The notes under the pieces are model-generated. The model was not told the DNA's origin, made no database searches, and saw only the letters and a list, made by a program, of their open reading frames with translations. A program made the translations under genes and the position numbers. 10,107 nucleotides of DNA from Tardiphaga sp. Its GTDB lineage: Bacteria; Pseudomonadota; Alphaproteobacteria; Rhizobiales; Xanthobacteraceae. How positions within the stretch are numbered: position 1 is the stretch's first letter; every line of letters begins with the position of its first letter. Shown in pieces: positions 1 through 6,483 of the stretch. The stretch spans positions 1-10,107 of the forward strand of contig JACMOT010000415.1 of the NCBI GenBank assembly GCA_014377915.1, given 5' to 3'.

Positions 1-1
1 C

Positions 2-532
2 GATCTCGATGGCACCAAGCACCGCGTGATTCCGCGCGACTTCGCCCTCGATCCGGTCCGGGACTTCCCGCTCCATGTCGACTTCCTGCGCCTCGGCGTC
101 GGCGCCACCATCCGCGTCAGCGTTCCCTTGCATCTCAAGAACGCGGACAGCGCGCCGGGCGTGAAGCGCGGCGGCACCATCAACGTCGTCACCCACACGC
201 TCGATGTCGAGGCTGAGGCCGACAGCATTCCGCAGTTCATCGAGGCTGACGTCAGCCAGCTCGATATCGGCGGTTCGCTGCACATGTCGGACATCAAGCT
301 GCCGAAGGGCGTCAAGGCGCTGGCCCGCGATGAAGACGTGACCCTGGTCACCATCGTGCCGCCGTCCGGCTATGGCGAAGAAGGCGCCGCGGCGACCCCC
401 GGCGCGACCGCTGCTCCGGCCGCAGCCGCGGCTGCCAAGGCTCCGGCCGCTGGCGCCAAGGCCCCCGCACCTGGCGCGAAGGCTCCCGCCGCTGGCGCCA
501 AGGCACCTGCTGCCCCGGCGAAGAAGAAGTAA
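2..532 (+). CDS. rplY: 50S ribosomal protein L25/general stress protein Ctc, 5' end outside window
   Basis: L25/Ctc binds 5S rRNA in the large ribosomal subunit; Ctc-type proteins carry an extra C-terminal beta domain. The reading frame is open from base 2 and must start upstream. The visible 176 residues begin at the end of the N-terminal 5S-binding domain (GTKHRVIPRDFALDPVRDFP, then HVDFLRL), a strongly conserved stretch. The Ctc/TL5 beta domain follows (RVSVPLHL, GVKRGG, then VEAEADSIPQFIEADVS and DIKLPKGVKAL). The last ~45 residues are a low-complexity Ala/Pro/Lys tail of four KAPAxxA units ending in KKK, typical of rhizobial L25. The stop codon lies 21 bases before pth, so the two are probably co-transcribed. 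Family identity is firm; the true start is unseen. Confidence 0.95.
   Translation, partial: DLDGTKHRVIPRDFALDPVRDFPLHVDFLRLGVGATIRVSVPLHLKNADSAPGVKRGGTINVVTHTLDVEAEADSIPQFIEADVSQLDIGGSLHMSDIKLPKGVKALARDEDVTLVTIVPPSGYGEEGAAATPGATAAPAAAAAAKAPAAGAKAPAPGAKAPAAGAKAPAAPAKKK
437..520 (+). repeat. Four 21-bp in-frame repeats in the L25 tail
   Basis: Four adjacent 21-bp units (437-457, 458-478, 479-499, 500-520) each encode a seven-residue KAPAAGA-like unit. Units differ mainly at third codon positions (gcc/gcg/gct, ccc/cct/ccg), so the peptide is better conserved than the DNA. The tail is probably disordered, basic and RNA-facing, which is inference. Copy number could vary between strains by slippage without breaking the frame. 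Confidence 0.85.
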
Positions 533-553
533 GCCTGCGCGGACACCCGCGTC

Positions 554-1156
554 ATGCGACTCTTTGTTGGTCTCGGAAACCCTGGTGCGAAATACCAGGG
601 CAACCGGCACAATATCGGGTTCATGGTTCTCGACGAGATGGCGCGGCGCCACCGGTTTGCACCGTGGCGCCGCCGCTTTCAGGGCGAGACCTCCGAAGGC
701 ACGCTGGACGGCGACCGCGTCATCCTGCTGCGCCCGCTGACCTTCATGAACGACTCCGGCCGTTCGGTGCAGGAAGCCGCCAGTTTTTTCAAGATCGCGG
801 TGGGCGACATCGCGGTCTTTCACGACGAGCTTGAACTGCCGTTCTCGAAACTGCGCGTCAAGGTCGGCGGCGGCATCGCCGGGCATAACGGCCTGCGCTC
901 GATCTCCGCGCATGTCGGCAACGACTACCGCCGCGTCCGGCTCGGGATCGGCCATCCCGGCGTCAAGGAACTGGTGCATAATCACGTGCTCAGTGATTTC
1001 GCCAAGGCTGAACGGCCGCAGCTGGAAGCGCTGGTCGACGCGGTGGTGGACAATGTGGCGCTGCTGGCCGATGGCCACGACTCCAGCTTTCAGAACAAGG
1101 TGCATCTGACGATGCAGGCCAAGGGATTCACGTCGAAGGACGACAACGGCGCTTGA
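554..1156 (+). CDS. pth: Peptidyl-tRNA hydrolase
   Basis: Pth hydrolyses the ester bond of peptidyl-tRNAs that drop off the ribosome, recycling tRNA in the cytoplasm. The 200-aa product has the family landmarks in order: LFVGLGNPG with Asn9, then RHNIGF with catalytic His19 (E. coli His20). TFMNDSG follows with Asn66, then FHDELELP with Asp91, and [11 protein letters not shown] with Asn112. Length is close to the usual ~195 residues. The ATG at 554 starts directly at the conserved [11 protein letters not shown], so the start is well placed, although no good Shine-Dalgarno sequence precedes it. It lies between L25 and ychF on the same strand with gaps of 21 and 28 bases. The final ~15 residues are a variable tail. 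Confidence 0.97.
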   Translation: MRLFVGLGNPGAKYQGNRHNIGFMVLDEMARRHRFAPWRRRFQGETSEGTLDGDRVILLRPLTFMNDSGRSVQEAASFFKIAVGDIAVFHDELELPFSKLRVKVGGGIAGHNGLRSISAHVGNDYRRVRLGIGHPGVKELVHNHVLSDFAKAERPQLEALVDAVVDNVALLADGHDSSFQNKVHLTMQAKGFTSKDDNGA

Positions 1157-1184
1157 AGCGTCGTCGAACCATTCAGGACAGGTC

Positions 1185-2282
1185 ATGGGATTTAAATGCG
1201 GTATCGTCGGGCTGCCGAATGTCGGCAAATCGACGCTGTTCAATGCGCTCACCGAAACCGCCGCGGCGCAGGCGGCGAACTATCCGTTCTGCACCATCGA
1301 GCCCAACGTCGGTGAAGTCGCGGTGCCGGACAAACGCTTGGACACACTCTCCGAGGTCGGCAAGTCGCAGCAGATCATTCCGACGCGGCTGACCTTCGTC
1401 GACATCGCGGGCCTGGTGAAGGGCGCGTCCAAGGGCGAAGGCCTCGGCAATCAGTTTCTCGCCACCATCCGCGAAACCGATGCGATCGCGCACGTGGTGC
1501 GCTGCTTCGTCGATGATGACATCACGCATGTCGAAGGCAAGATCGATCCGCTCGCCGACATCGAGATCATCGAGACCGAGCTGATGCTCGCCGATCTCGA
1601 ATCCTGCGAGAAGCGCGTCGACAATTTGACCAAGAAAGCAAAAGGCAACGACAAGGACGCCAAGGAGCAACTCGACCTCGTGCAGCGCGCTCTGGTGCTG
1701 CTGCGCGAAGGCAAGCCGACGCGCTTTCTCGAGCGCAAGCCGGAAGAAGAGCGCGCCTTCGGCATGCTCGGCCTGCTGACCTCGAAGCCGGTGCTTTATG
1801 TGTGCAACGTCGAGGAAGGCGCGGCCGGAGAGGGCAATGCCTATTCGAAGCTGGTGACCGAACACGCCACCAAGGAAGGCGCCGTCGCCGTTGCCATCTC
1901 CGCCAAGATCGAATCCGAGATCGCGACGCTGTCGAAAGCCGAGCGCGCGGAATTCCTCGAGACGCTGGGCCTCGAAGAGGCGGGCCTCGATAAGCTGATC
2001 CGCGCTGGCTACAAGCTGCTCGACCTGATCACCTACTTCACCGTCGGGCCGAAGGAAGCGCGTGCCTGGACCATCAACCGCGGCACCAAGGCGCCGCAGG
2101 CCGCCGCGGTGATTCACACCGACTTCGAAAAGGGATTTATCCGCGCCGAAACTATCGCCTATGACGATTACGTCACGCTGGGCGGCGAGTCCGGCGCGCG
2201 CGACGGCGGCAAGCTGCGGCTGGAAGGCAAGGAATACGTCGTCGCCGATGGCGACGTGCTGCACTTCCGGTTCAATACGTAA
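1185..2282 (+). CDS. ychF: Ribosome-associated GTPase/ATPase YchF (OLA1 family)
   Basis: YchF is a universal TRAFAC-class P-loop NTPase of the Obg group that binds ribosomes and, in studied members, prefers ATP to GTP. The 365-aa product has P-loop GLPNVGKS at residues 9-16 and the G3 motif DIAG at 73-76 followed by [10 protein letters not shown]. The usual NKxD is replaced by NVEE at 208-211, the family hallmark that relaxes guanine specificity. An alpha-helical coiled-coil insert spans about 125-185, and a C-terminal TGS domain about 278-365 ends in [10 protein letters not shown]. Length matches the family. The ATG at 1185 follows a purine-rich aggacagg and gives the canonical [16 protein letters not shown] start. 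It is probably the last gene of the L25-pth-ychF unit. Confidence 0.97.
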   Translation: MGFKCGIVGLPNVGKSTLFNALTETAAAQAANYPFCTIEPNVGEVAVPDKRLDTLSEVGKSQQIIPTRLTFVDIAGLVKGASKGEGLGNQFLATIRETDAIAHVVRCFVDDDITHVEGKIDPLADIEIIETELMLADLESCEKRVDNLTKKAKGNDKDAKEQLDLVQRALVLLREGKPTRFLERKPEEERAFGMLGLLTSKPVLYVCNVEEGAAGEGNAYSKLVTEHATKEGAVAVAISAKIESEIATLSKAERAEFLETLGLEEAGLDKLIRAGYKLLDLITYFTVGPKEARAWTINRGTKAPQAAAVIHTDFEKGFIRAETIAYDDYVTLGGESGARDGGKLRLEGKEYVVADGDVLHFRFNT

Positions 2283-2298
2283 AGCTGACTGCCTAATT

Positions 2299-2427
2299 CG
2301 TTTCCCGGACGCATCGCAGCGCGAAGCGGTGCGCCGCGGATCCGGGGCCCCGGTTTAACGCGAAGAAGCAACCGGGATCCCGGATCCGCGCAGCGGCACA
2401 AGAGCGCCGCGGCGCGTCCGGGAAACG
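2299..2427. repeat. Large imperfect intergenic palindrome
   Basis: A 129-bp inverted repeat lies between ychF and the convergent DUF4282-like gene. The outer arms cgtttcccggacgc (2299-2312) and gcgtccgggaaacg (2414-2427) pair perfectly over 14 bp. The inner arms at 2335-2355 and 2370-2390 pair over 21 positions with two mismatches; the segments between match poorly. The loop is about 14 bases. Dispersed GC-rich palindromes of this general look are common in Bradyrhizobium-type genomes, which is recalled and not checked here. In RNA it would form a long hairpin in both directions and could separate or stabilise the 3' ends of the two converging transcripts. I see no run of T that would make it a classical terminator. 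Confidence 0.85.
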
Positions 2428-2442
2428 GGACCTCCCTTTGTC

Positions 2443-2736
2443 TTAATGCCCCTGACCCTGATCGCGGATCGCGCCAAGATGTTCATTGATGCGAAACACG
2501 ATCAGGATGAATTCCGCGGCGATGCGTGAGAAGATGATGCCGACCACCACGCCGGCGAGCGAGGTCAGCAGCAGGATGAACCCGCCAAACGGGCTGACCG
2601 CCATCGCCGCGAGACCCGAGAAGATTCCGGAAATGCCGAACAGGACCCACATCGCGATCACCAGCCAGTAGAACGTCTTGATGATGGTGGGCGTGATGAA
2701 ACGGTCCCACTGAAACAGATCGCGAAACTCAAACAT
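2443..2736 (-). CDS. DUF4282-like small inner-membrane protein
   Basis: A 97-aa protein with a short amphipathic N-terminus (MFEFRDLFQWDRFITP) and two hydrophobic segments, about residues 21-44 and 48-78. A conserved-looking end, RIAAEFILIVFRINEHLGAI, follows. This layout (FxW/F-F-x-TP, two helices, then R..aE..ivlF.in..L..I) matches small DUF4282-type membrane proteins of unknown function; I assign the family from pattern memory. The ATG at 2736 is chosen because a strong Shine-Dalgarno (gggggag, about 2745-2751) lies just upstream. The frame stays open further upstream, but that extension has no membrane-protein character. It converges on ychF and diverges from the MaoC genes. It is probably an integral inner-membrane protein. 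Confidence 0.85.
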   Translation of the reverse strand: MFEFRDLFQWDRFITPTIIKTFYWLVIAMWVLFGISGIFSGLAAMAVSPFGGFILLLTSLAGVVVGIIFSRIAAEFILIVFRINEHLGAIRDQGQGH

Positions 2737-2759
2737 CGGTTGTTCTCCCCCGGCGCGCG

Positions 2760-2787
2760 TAGATAGATCATGATCGCCCACATGCAA
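2760..2787 (-). promoter_or_regulatory. Possible promoter for the DUF4282-like gene
   Basis: On the minus strand, TTGCAT (2782-2787) and TATCTA (2760-2765) are separated by 16 bases and resemble -35 and -10 elements. Transcription would begin near 2753, leaving a short leader that still contains the Shine-Dalgarno. A perfect 10-bp palindrome gatcatgatc (2766-2775) fills most of the spacer and could be an operator. This is pattern matching only. Confidence 0.25.
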
Positions 2788-2918
2788 AAAGTCGGCCTGC
2801 CTCGCTCTAGTGTCCAACAATGGTCTGAGCAAGATCGCGGGAAAGCCATGCAGCGGCCCGACTTGAGATCGCTGCAAATAGCGGCCACAATCAGGCCTTG
2901 GCGGTGGCAAACCTCATC

Positions 2919-3374
2919 ATGACCCTGACGTTCGAAAATTTTCAACCGGGCCACTTCGGCAGTTACGGACCGCGCCATGTCACGCGCGAGGAAATCATCG
3001 CGTTTGCCAAAGAGTACGACCCGCAACCGATGCATCTGGATGACGCCGCCGCGGATGCGTCCTTGCTGAGGGGGCTCGCCGGCTCCGGCTGGCACATGTG
3101 TTCGCTGATGATGCGGATGATCTATGACGGATTTCTGCGACACACGGCGTCGATGGGGTCGCCGGGTGTCAATTCGATGCGCTGGCTGGCGCCGTTTCGT
3201 CCCGGTGACGATCTGATGCTCGATGTCGAGGTGATGGAGGCACGGTTGTCGCAGAGTCGTCCGACGACGGGCATCGTGACCTTCAAATGCAGCACCCGCA
3301 ACGCGGCCGGGCAGGCGGTGGCGGAGATGATCGTACCGATCATCATCGGCCGCGCGGCCGTCGCGGCGAACTAG
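2919..3374 (+). CDS. MaoC-like hot-dog dehydratase/hydratase, first of a tandem pair
   Basis: A 151-aa single hot-dog protein of the MaoC/(R)-specific enoyl-CoA hydratase type. These proteins hydrate 2-enoyl-CoA or dehydrate 3-hydroxyacyl-CoA in the cytoplasm. The hydratase segment is EYDPQPMHLDDAAA, with the presumed catalytic pair Asp34 and His39 in the D-x-N-P-x-H spacing; Asn is replaced by Gln. It is followed by GLAGSGWHMCSLMMRM, the substrate-tunnel helix of this family. A typical RWLAPFRPGDDL strand comes next, near residues 88-99. The ATG at 2919 fits the family N-terminus; GTG 2904 and TTG 2898 are in-frame alternatives and no start has a strong Shine-Dalgarno. The next gene begins 10 bases after the stop and is a paralogue, so the two are surely one operon. 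The substrate cannot be told. Confidence 0.9.
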   Translation: MTLTFENFQPGHFGSYGPRHVTREEIIAFAKEYDPQPMHLDDAAADASLLRGLAGSGWHMCSLMMRMIYDGFLRHTASMGSPGVNSMRWLAPFRPGDDLMLDVEVMEARLSQSRPTTGIVTFKCSTRNAAGQAVAEMIVPIIIGRAAVAAN

Positions 3375-3383
3375 GTCGCGCCG

Positions 3384-3866
3384 ATGAAATTTCTCGAAGA
3401 CATCGAAGTTGGCCTGCGCCGCGAATTCGGCTGCTTCACCTTCACTGCCGAGGCGATCAAGCAATTCGCCGTGCAATTCGATCCGCAGCCGTTTCATCTC
3501 GACGAGGAGGCCGGGCGGCAGTCGCTGTTCGGCGGCCTCGCGGCGTCGGGCTGGCACATCACCGCGGTCGGTATGAAGCTGCTGGTCGCCGAAGGGCAGC
3601 GGCAGACGGCGGATCAGATCGCCGCCGGCGAGCCGGTGGCGACATGGGGACCATCGCCGGGCTTTCGCGAATTGCAATGGCTCAGGCCGGTGCTGGCGGG
3701 CGACACGATCAGCTACGTCAACCAGGTAGAAACCGTGCGGGCCACAGCGACGCGGCCCGGCTGGGGCATCGTGCAGGCCCGCAATATCGCCACCAACCAG
3801 CGCGGCGAAGTGGTCTGTTCCTTTCTCGCTTCCGCCTTCGTTCCGCAACGGGGCGTGGCCGTCTGA
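3384..3866 (+). CDS. MaoC-like hot-dog dehydratase/hydratase, second of a tandem pair
   Basis: A 160-aa hot-dog protein paralogous to the preceding one. The matching segment is QFDPQPFHLDEEAG, with Asp33 and His38 as the presumed catalytic pair and the same Gln in place of Asn. GLAASGWHITAVGMKLL and LQWLRPVLAGDTIS follow. It differs in a longer insert (about residues 71-90, with GEPVATWGPSPGF) before the central strand. The ATG at 3384 has an aggtcg about nine bases upstream, overlapping the stop of its partner. Two-gene MaoC pairs often act as a heteromer or on related acyl-CoA substrates; a shared complex is inference here. No thiolase, reductase or PHA gene is in view to narrow the pathway. 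Confidence 0.9.
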   Translation: MKFLEDIEVGLRREFGCFTFTAEAIKQFAVQFDPQPFHLDEEAGRQSLFGGLAASGWHITAVGMKLLVAEGQRQTADQIAAGEPVATWGPSPGFRELQWLRPVLAGDTISYVNQVETVRATATRPGWGIVQARNIATNQRGEVVCSFLASAFVPQRGVAV

Positions 3867-3894
3867 ACACACCTTGCTGGAAAGCACTGGCTAC

Positions 3895-3902
3895 TTAACC
3901 AT
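3895..3902. promoter_or_regulatory. TTAACCAT motif upstream of the 47-aa protein gene
   Basis: TTAACCAT matches the half-site bound by the cell-cycle regulator CtrA in alphaproteobacteria. It lies 103 bases before the small gene at 4005, in an AT-richer 138-bp gap. A second copy sits just after that gene at 4160-4167. The full TTAA-N7-TTAA form is not present at either site, so binding is uncertain. Confidence 0.25.
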
Positions 3903-4004
3903 TACCAATTTTGGCCAAGGAACTGCCTTGTTGTTAAGGCGTTCTGAACCTTGTGTTGGTGATGTACGACACATGCACGACGACGAAAGATCCTGGGGAC
4001 AACG

Positions 4005-4148
4005 ATGGCTGACCGCACCGGACTGAAATTTGTAGGCTTCATCTTTGCCAGCGTGACGCTGGCGGTGATGCTGGTCAGCGGGATGGTGGTGAAGGGCTAT
4101 GCGGACGGCGCCTATTCGCTGGATACCGCTCCGATCGCAAGTCGCTAG
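4005..4148 (+). CDS. Small one-pass membrane protein, 47 aa
   Basis: A 47-residue ORF opening MADRTGLKFVGFIFASV. It has one hydrophobic segment at about residues 8-29, a short linker VKGYADGAYS, and a Thr/Ala-rich end. The ATG at 4005 is preceded by ggggac (3995-4000), a credible Shine-Dalgarno four bases upstream. The charged N-terminus (Asp, Arg, Lys) before a single helix suggests an inner-membrane protein with a small periplasmic or cytoplasmic tail; orientation is unclear. The codons are GC-rich at third positions like neighbouring genes. I do not recognise a named family, but the start, Shine-Dalgarno and membrane pattern make it likely real. It converges on another small membrane protein gene at 4201-4338. 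Confidence 0.75.
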   Translation: MADRTGLKFVGFIFASVTLAVMLVSGMVVKGYADGAYSLDTAPIASR

Positions 4149-4164
4149 TACATGTTTTGTTAAC

Positions 4165-4189
4165 CATCGCTTCCGCCAAGGGAGCGATG
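4165..4189. terminator. Hairpin between two converging small genes
   Basis: catcgct(t)cc at 4165-4174 pairs with ggagcgatg at 4181-4189, giving a 9-bp stem with one bulged T and a six-base loop. It lies 16 bases after the stop of the 47-aa gene and 11 bases beyond the stop of the 45-aa gene on the other strand. Neither side has a convincing T-run, so it may only protect 3' ends. Confidence 0.4.
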
Positions 4190-4200
4190 CAGGGAGCCCC

Positions 4201-4338
4201 TCAGCGGCTCCAGGCCCAGCCCAGCAGCGCCACAGCGACCGCTAATAGTCCGATAAATCGCAGGATGATGGTGCCCATTTTTGGCGGCACCGAGCGAACC
4301 GGTATCGGTTCGGTATGATTCGGCCGAATGGTCTTCAC
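4201..4338 (-). CDS. Small one-pass membrane protein, 45 aa, GTG start
   Basis: Read on the minus strand from GTG 4338 to TGA 4201, giving 45 residues. The first 20 are polar, with Arg/Lys and several Pro (MKTIRPNHTEPIPVRSVPPK). A hydrophobic helix follows at about 21-40 (GTIILRFIGLLAVAVALLG), ending in WAWSR. The start is set by ggggat (4347-4352) about eight bases upstream. An internal ATG at 4278 would give only 25 residues and has no Shine-Dalgarno. The pattern is that of a tail-anchored or N-in small inner-membrane protein. The family is unknown to me. Support comes from the clean polar-then-hydrophobic architecture and Shine-Dalgarno; opposing it are the short length and non-ATG start. 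Confidence 0.65.
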   Translation of the reverse strand: MKTIRPNHTEPIPVRSVPPKMGTIILRFIGLLAVAVALLGWAWSR

Positions 4339-4417
4339 GGATCGCTATCCCCTGTACCGCGTGGCGCGGCACCCTTTGGTCGGGGCAAGTACCGATAAAG
4401 TTCAGTTGAATTCGACG

Positions 4418-4451
4418 AAAAAACGCCGCCTCCTTTCCGGAAGCGGCGTTT
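4418..4451 (-). terminator. Intrinsic terminator of the 139-aa protein gene
   Basis: On the minus strand AAACGCCGC (4443-4451) pairs perfectly with GCGGCGTTT (4421-4429) around a 13-base loop, and the stem runs into six T (4418-4423). It begins 21 bases after the stop at 4473. This is the clearest rho-independent terminator in the window. On the plus strand only three T follow, so it is mainly one-directional. Confidence 0.85.
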
Positions 4452-4472
4452 GGCAACTCAATGAAGGGCAGC

Positions 4473-4892
4473 TCAGTCGTGGCGAAGGCCGTCCGCGGTC
4501 CGCTTCCACTGCGCCACATTGTCCGCAATCAAGCGGGTCGACTTCATCGCGGCCTGGCTGAGCTGGGCATAGCCCGAGATCTCACGCTGGACGCGCTGGC
4601 CTTCGGCATGCAGCAGATCGCGCAGGCTTTCAAGTTCGCTGACCAGATTTTCGATCTCGGTGAGCGACGTGCCGGCGACGCGCTGGATCAGCGAATTGAC
4701 GCTGTTGACGGTGGCCTCGGTATTGGCTTCCAGGGCAATTTCCGGCGTCGCAGCCGCGCTGCCCGGCGCCGGGCGGCGCAGATAGGCGACATCGTTGCGC
4801 ACGAAATCGCGGATGCCCGCTTCCACTTCCGTGACGGCGGCGAGGTTGTCGTCTTCAAACGGTTCTGATTTCTCAGGATGAATGATGCTCAT
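4473..4892 (-). CDS. Conserved-type helical protein of unknown function, 139 aa
   Basis: A 139-aa acidic, soluble protein without signal peptide or membrane segment. The first ~50 residues are polar with a Pro/Ala linker (RRPAPGSAAATPE). The rest is predicted helical: about residues 58-105 show a heptad-like spacing (SVNSLIQRVAG, then LTEIENLVSELESLRDLL), suggesting a coiled coil. A second helix runs from about 105 to 135. The ATG at 4892 has aaggaat (4898-4904) six bases upstream. A strong intrinsic terminator follows, so it is probably a single-gene transcript. It has a faint resemblance to the helical part of chemoreceptors but lacks their hairpin motif. No function is assigned. Confidence 0.85.
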   Translation of the reverse strand: MSIIHPEKSEPFEDDNLAAVTEVEAGIRDFVRNDVAYLRRPAPGSAAATPEIALEANTEATVNSVNSLIQRVAGTSLTEIENLVSELESLRDLLHAEGQRVQREISGYAQLSQAAMKSTRLIADNVAQWKRTADGLRHD

Positions 4893-4990
4893 CGGCTATT
4901 CCTTGTTTCGCATGACGCGAGCGCGGATCGTCCCCGCACGATGAAGTTCGATTGTCATCTGCGCATCAGATCACGGCCAATCTGCGGCAG

Positions 4991-5010
4991 CGCCTGAAAT
5001 CCGCCTGAAA
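4991..5010. repeat. Two 9-bp direct repeats, one helical turn apart
   Basis: cgcctgaaa occurs at 4991-4999 and 5002-5010, an 11-bp period. It lies about 100 bases upstream of the 139-aa protein start and just beyond the end of the 294-aa gene. Same-face direct repeats in a promoter region can bind a regulator; this is inference. Confidence 0.35.
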
Positions 5011-5033
5011 ATATACGACACAGGTTAAATCAA

Positions 5034-5918
5034 TTACCAACTATGCTTGAATCCGGCGGTCAGACTCTTGTTGAGCGAACCCTGCAGGGTCTCGCTGACC
5101 GTGCCGGAAATATTGACGCCGCCGACCAGCTTCTGCTCGGCTCCCACCTTGCGCAGCCATTTGTCGTCGCTGGTGGCCAGGGTCTGACCGGCGATGAAAC
5201 TGGTACCACTTTCGTTGACGCTGAGTTTCGCCAGTTGGTCGGTTTCGTAGCTGCGCGATGGCCTGCCATTATAGCCGATCACCGGCAGGCCGCCCTGCTG
5301 GACGATATTATAGCCGTTCTGCAGGGTCAGTGAATATTGGTTGCCGCCGAGCGGCACCGACTTGCTCAGCGAGGTCGCAAGCTTGCTCTGGTCCTGCACG
5401 GGATCGACACGGGCCTCGATCGCGGTCTGATCCCAGATCGAGGCGATGCCGGGAGCGGTCATCGCGGCCCAGGCCGCACCACCGGATTGCGATGGATGCC
5501 CGTCGCCGAACTGGTTGCGAAACGAGTCCGAAGCGCTGCTCGCGGACGGCTGCCCGGCAACATTCAGATCGGCTCCCACGCGGGTGTCCCAGAATGCCGA
5601 CAGCGGCTGTTTCACCGATAGTGCCTTGGAGCCGTCATCCTTGTTCTGGTTTGTCCAGGCCGAACCGGAAGGCCAGGGCGATACGCGCGGCTCGCGCGGG
5701 GCGGCTTTGGCATAGGGTGTGCGGTCACTGTCCAGCAGCGCCCAGTCCGGTTCCGGAACATCCGGATTGAGCGGCGTCCCGGACGCGGTGGGCTCGATTT
5801 CACCCGCGGGCGGGGCGGTGTCGATCCCGCGCCAGGCATCTTGCGCGCACAAAGGCGACGTCAGGCCAGCCGCGGCCAGGCCCAACAGCAAAAAAGCAGA
5901 GTTCAATTCACGGGTCAT
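5034..5918 (-). CDS. Exported protein of unknown function, possible outer-membrane beta-barrel
   Basis: A 294-aa protein with a Sec signal peptide: Arg/Glu near the start, a hydrophobic core LLLGLAAAGLTS, and probable cleavage after LCA (residue 25). The preceding SPLC does not fit a lipobox. The mature N-terminus (about 26-90) is Pro/Asp-rich and probably disordered. The middle is Ser/Gly/Ala-rich with scattered aromatic residues. From about residue 185 alternating polar/hydrophobic strands appear (NQYSLTLQNGYNIV, then ISGTVSETLQGSLNKSLTAG), and the chain ends FKHSW. A terminal aromatic residue after a beta strand is the usual signal for Bam-dependent outer-membrane insertion. The product may therefore be an outer-membrane protein, but a soluble periplasmic beta protein is possible. 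The Shine-Dalgarno before ATG 5918 is weak. Family not recognised. Confidence 0.8.
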   Translation of the reverse strand: MTRELNSAFLLLGLAAAGLTSPLCAQDAWRGIDTAPPAGEIEPTASGTPLNPDVPEPDWALLDSDRTPYAKAAPREPRVSPWPSGSAWTNQNKDDGSKALSVKQPLSAFWDTRVGADLNVAGQPSASSASDSFRNQFGDGHPSQSGGAAWAAMTAPGIASIWDQTAIEARVDPVQDQSKLATSLSKSVPLGGNQYSLTLQNGYNIVQQGGLPVIGYNGRPSRSYETDQLAKLSVNESGTSFIAGQTLATSDDKWLRKVGAEQKLVGGVNISGTVSETLQGSLNKSLTAGFKHSW

Positions 5919-6014
5919 TATGCCAGCCGCCCCGGGAGTTCACCTTGTCCCAATGATACTCCACCCCAAGACCAAAATGTGGCACCGCGACATATTCTTT
6001 AGGAATGCAAGCGA

Positions 6015-6041
6015 CCATGCCCGCGGGCTAGGCGGGCATGG
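6015..6041 (-). terminator. Perfect 10-bp hairpin across the stop codon of the NTF2-like gene
   Basis: ccatgcccgc (6015-6024) and gcgggcatgg (6032-6041) form a perfect 10-bp stem with a 7-base loop that holds the TAG stop (6028-6030). There is no T-run after it on the minus strand, so it is not a standard terminator. It could still cause pausing or protect the 3' end. Confidence 0.4.
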
Positions 6042-6483
6042 CATGCCGCACGCTGGCGGCAAAGGCTTCGGTGAGGTCGCGTCCGAGGACTTGCTGCACC
6101 AAATCGAACGAATCGAAGAATGCGCGGTGCGATAAGATCAACCCGTCGCGCAAGGTGAAGAAGTCCGCGACCTGAAGTTGCATGATCCGATGGTCGTTGC
6201 GTTTTTTCAGCGACACCCGGACCATGGTCGAGGCCTTTTCACCTTCGACCGCCATGAAGGTGAGTTCGTAGCGCCGGCTGGCGTAGCGGGCTCGCAGGAT
6301 GCGGGTCGCCTCGACGCCCCATTGCCTGCCGCGCTGGTGGCCAAGATGTGGAAACAGCTCCACCGGAGCGTAAACAATGCTCTCGAAATCTTCCGCGCAG
6401 CAAGCCATCACGCGGCTGGCATCGCCGTCATAATAACCGTCGAGAAAATCGATGACGCATTGTCGCGTTGCTTGATCTGGCAT
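6028..6483 (-). CDS. NTF2-like/SnoaL-like superfamily protein
   Basis: A 151-aa protein with the NTF2-like (cone-shaped alpha+beta) pattern. An N-terminal helix VIDFLDGYYDGDASRVMACC precedes EDFESIVYAP. RGRQWGVEATRILRARY follows, then long strands YELTFMAVEGEKASTMVRVSL, IMQLQVADFFTLRDG and LILSHRAFFDSFDLVQQVLG. These match SnoaL-like or ketosteroid-isomerase-like proteins of about 130-150 residues, which include enzymes and ligand-binding proteins. The function cannot be told from the fold. No signal peptide or membrane segment is visible, so it is probably cytoplasmic. The ATG at 6483 is chosen because the fold starts there; the frame remains open upstream but the extra residues do not look like the family. 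The stop codon sits in a hairpin loop. Confidence 0.85.
   Translation of the reverse strand: MPDQATRQCVIDFLDGYYDGDASRVMACCAEDFESIVYAPVELFPHLGHQRGRQWGVEATRILRARYASRRYELTFMAVEGEKASTMVRVSLKKRNDHRIMQLQVADFFTLRDGLILSHRAFFDSFDLVQQVLGRDLTEAFAASVRHAMPA

Noticed and set aside
1173..2264. 363-codon open frame on the minus strand opposite ychF
   Set aside because: It is antisense to an unmistakable YchF. Long antisense frames are expected in high-GC coding DNA, and its product shows no domain.
2658..3887. 409-codon open frame on the minus strand opposite the MaoC pair
   Set aside because: It runs antisense through both MaoC genes, and its product is Arg/His-rich with no recognisable domain.
4160..4528. 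122-codon minus-strand frame
   Set aside because: It overlaps the 139-aa gene, its terminator and the 45-aa gene in another frame. The terminator hairpin inside it argues against it.
4473..4892. 139-aa protein as a truncated chemoreceptor
   Set aside because: It is helical but lacks the hairpin-tip motif, HAMP and membrane segments, and has its own Shine-Dalgarno and terminator.
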